From: Echinostoma caproni
Lineage: Eukaryota > Platyhelminthes > Trematoda > Plagiorchiida > Echinostomatidae
DNA: 64,000 nucleotides
Direction of reading: 5' to 3'
Assembly: GCA_900618425.1 (NCBI GenBank)
Contig: UZAN01040928.1
Span: 1 to 64,000, forward strand
Shown: piece after piece, positions 62,557 to 64,000 of the stretch
Position numbering within the stretch: the first letter of the stretch is position 1
How the letters are laid out: every line of letters starts with the position of its first letter
Notes under the pieces: model-generated
Database searches by the model: none
What the model was told of the DNA's origin: nothing
The model's input: the letters and a program-made list of their open reading frames with translations, nothing else
Position numbers and translations under genes: made by a program

Positions 62557-62847
62557 ATTGATTTGTTCCATAGTTCTCAGTTATCTGATTCAGGCCTATC
62601 ATTGCACTTGGATGCGTGGGGTTCTCTCCAGTTTATTTCTTCAGTCAGACATTCCTCTGATTTGCCCCGGTGGCTCCTCAGTTCACAAAGATGCAGGCCA
62701 TACCAAAATTCGTACAGCAAATCTCCGTGAAACCATTGACTGAATAGGCCTTCTCCGTTCCATGCCACTTAATAAGGAATCCGCGTTTTGCATATCATCT
62801 TGAATACTTTTTTTCCTCATAATGTGTTTGTTTGGGTTAAACTTGAA

Positions 62848-63108
62848 ATCCTGTGCGCGGTGGATCTTATTACCCTGTGTACAAAGTAATGCTGCGTGCG
62901 TCAACAATTTGATTAAGCTTCAGTTTTGGTTACGATGTTCTTCCAGTTACCACACTCACATCGGTTGGTCGCTTGGCGACTGGCCATGGTCGAGATGCTA
63001 GCTTGACAACTGGAAGAACCTCGCAACCAAAACTGAAGCTCAATCAAATTGTTGACGCACGTAGCATCGCTTTGTACACAGGGTAATAAGATCGACCGCG
63101 CACAGGAT
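62848..63108. repeat. Inverted repeat, 101-bp arms
   Basis: Arms 62848-62948 and 63008-63108 match at 94 of 101 positions with no gaps. The loop is 62949-63007. No open frame or terminal duplication is evident. It lies about 290 bp after the previous inverted repeat. Confidence 0.9.
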
Positions 63109-64000
63109 CAAACAATATTAAATGCTTCACCCATAGAAATGTAAATGGCCAACGGACGAATTTATCGAAAACCAGCTTGTTTCCCTGTCGGATTTTATTT
63201 TCAATGTCACAATGAATGTTTTCCCTAAACTTCAAATCAAAGGTGGATACGAAATGCAGGCAGTAGAAGCGCTTGACGGTTCGGGAATATATTACTAGTG
63301 GTAATAAAGTAGTATCACGAACGAGAATGTAATAGAAATAAATCGTGATCAGTCAGTAGAATGAAGCAAAGAAGAACGTGAGCCCTGCATTGGATAAAAC
63401 ACAACAACCAGAATAATGGGAATGAAACGTTACAGTAGATTCAGTACCACAGGTGTGTGCTTGGCATCTAACTTCGTACGCCGTTCAATGTGTTTTGATC
63501 AAGCCTGAAATGATACTTTTCACCTATTCAAAAGCAGAGCAGCGCAGACAGTCGAGTAGTTTTCTCTGATTGAAGCAAATTGCTACTCATTTCTTCGTTC
63601 TCCTAATAAACAAAGGGTTTTGGAATACCCCAGGAAACAACCCTTGATCGCAATGCTCATCCCTCCGTCACTAATCCTTCTGGTTTCTACAGAAACCTCG
63701 ATGGTTATTTGTGAACGACTCTGTGTCATGTATACCATTCTCTTTTAAGCCGCAGTTTCAAAAAAATTGTCCTATTTGACAATTTCCGTGGCGTAATTAA
63801 GGCCTTCCGTGAAAGCTACGCATACAACCAAGGAGACTAAACTAATTTATATGCCGCATTGTGTTCGTTATATTAGGGTTCCTTGGGTAACTTTTGAAGA
63901 CTGCTCTCGTAAATTATCGCTCACCGCAGTTCAACAATTTTCGAGTGTTTTTCCCGATTTGTGTTGGAATTATAAATTAATGTGCAGAAACAAATTGTAA
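63109..64000. other. Intergenic sequence, nothing clear
   Basis: AT-rich, with short frames lacking motifs. The window ends in an open + strand frame (63809 onward) with no recognisable features. Confidence 0.3.

Overview
This window is non-coding-rich, AT-biased eukaryotic DNA, most likely from a digenean trematode or a close flatworm relative. Three things point there. There are no bacterial-style gene blocks, and the only gene I can name is split by introns. The tRNA-derived short repeats carry hammerhead-ribozyme motifs, an arrangement known from the Sm-alpha repeats of schistosomes. Many diverged short repeats and inverted repeats fill the space between exons. I cannot place the species. 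Two assembly gaps (36912-37151 and 56623-57280) and single Ns near 6170, 7330-7331, 12117, 23097 and 30140 show that this is a draft scaffold.

Layout. The last two coding exons of a CASD1-like sialate O-acetyltransferase lie on the + strand at 2746-2838 and 3726-3980, with a possible poly(A) signal at 4340-4345. From 8476 to 10199 four short open segments join in phase through good splice sites and may be the 3' end of an unidentified gene (low confidence). Close by, at 8922-9110, is a possible Penelope-like reverse transcriptase C-terminal remnant. The rest has no gene I can defend. Nearly all other open frames look like chance or lie inside repeats.

The repeats dominate. Seven decayed short elements (6.5, 17.7, 20.9, 27.9, 37.5, 45.4 and 48.1 kb) carry hammerhead motifs or their remnants. 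Most have a tRNA-like head with box A and box B, but the 20.9 kb copy lacks box A. They form at least two families by head and tail sequence. An eighth locus at 39.3 kb keeps only the head. The 20.9 kb copy alone keeps every core base that I checked. A third tRNA-like family without a ribozyme occurs at 23.8, 58.6 and 62.0 kb.

Five long inverted repeats stand out: 20883-21104, 32903-33073, 36817-38164, 62411-62556 and 62848-63108. The largest has 224-bp arms that match perfectly, ends in 21-bp tandem subrepeats, and encloses one ribozyme-bearing repeat. One arm contains an assembly gap of 240 N where the other arm has only 7 bp.
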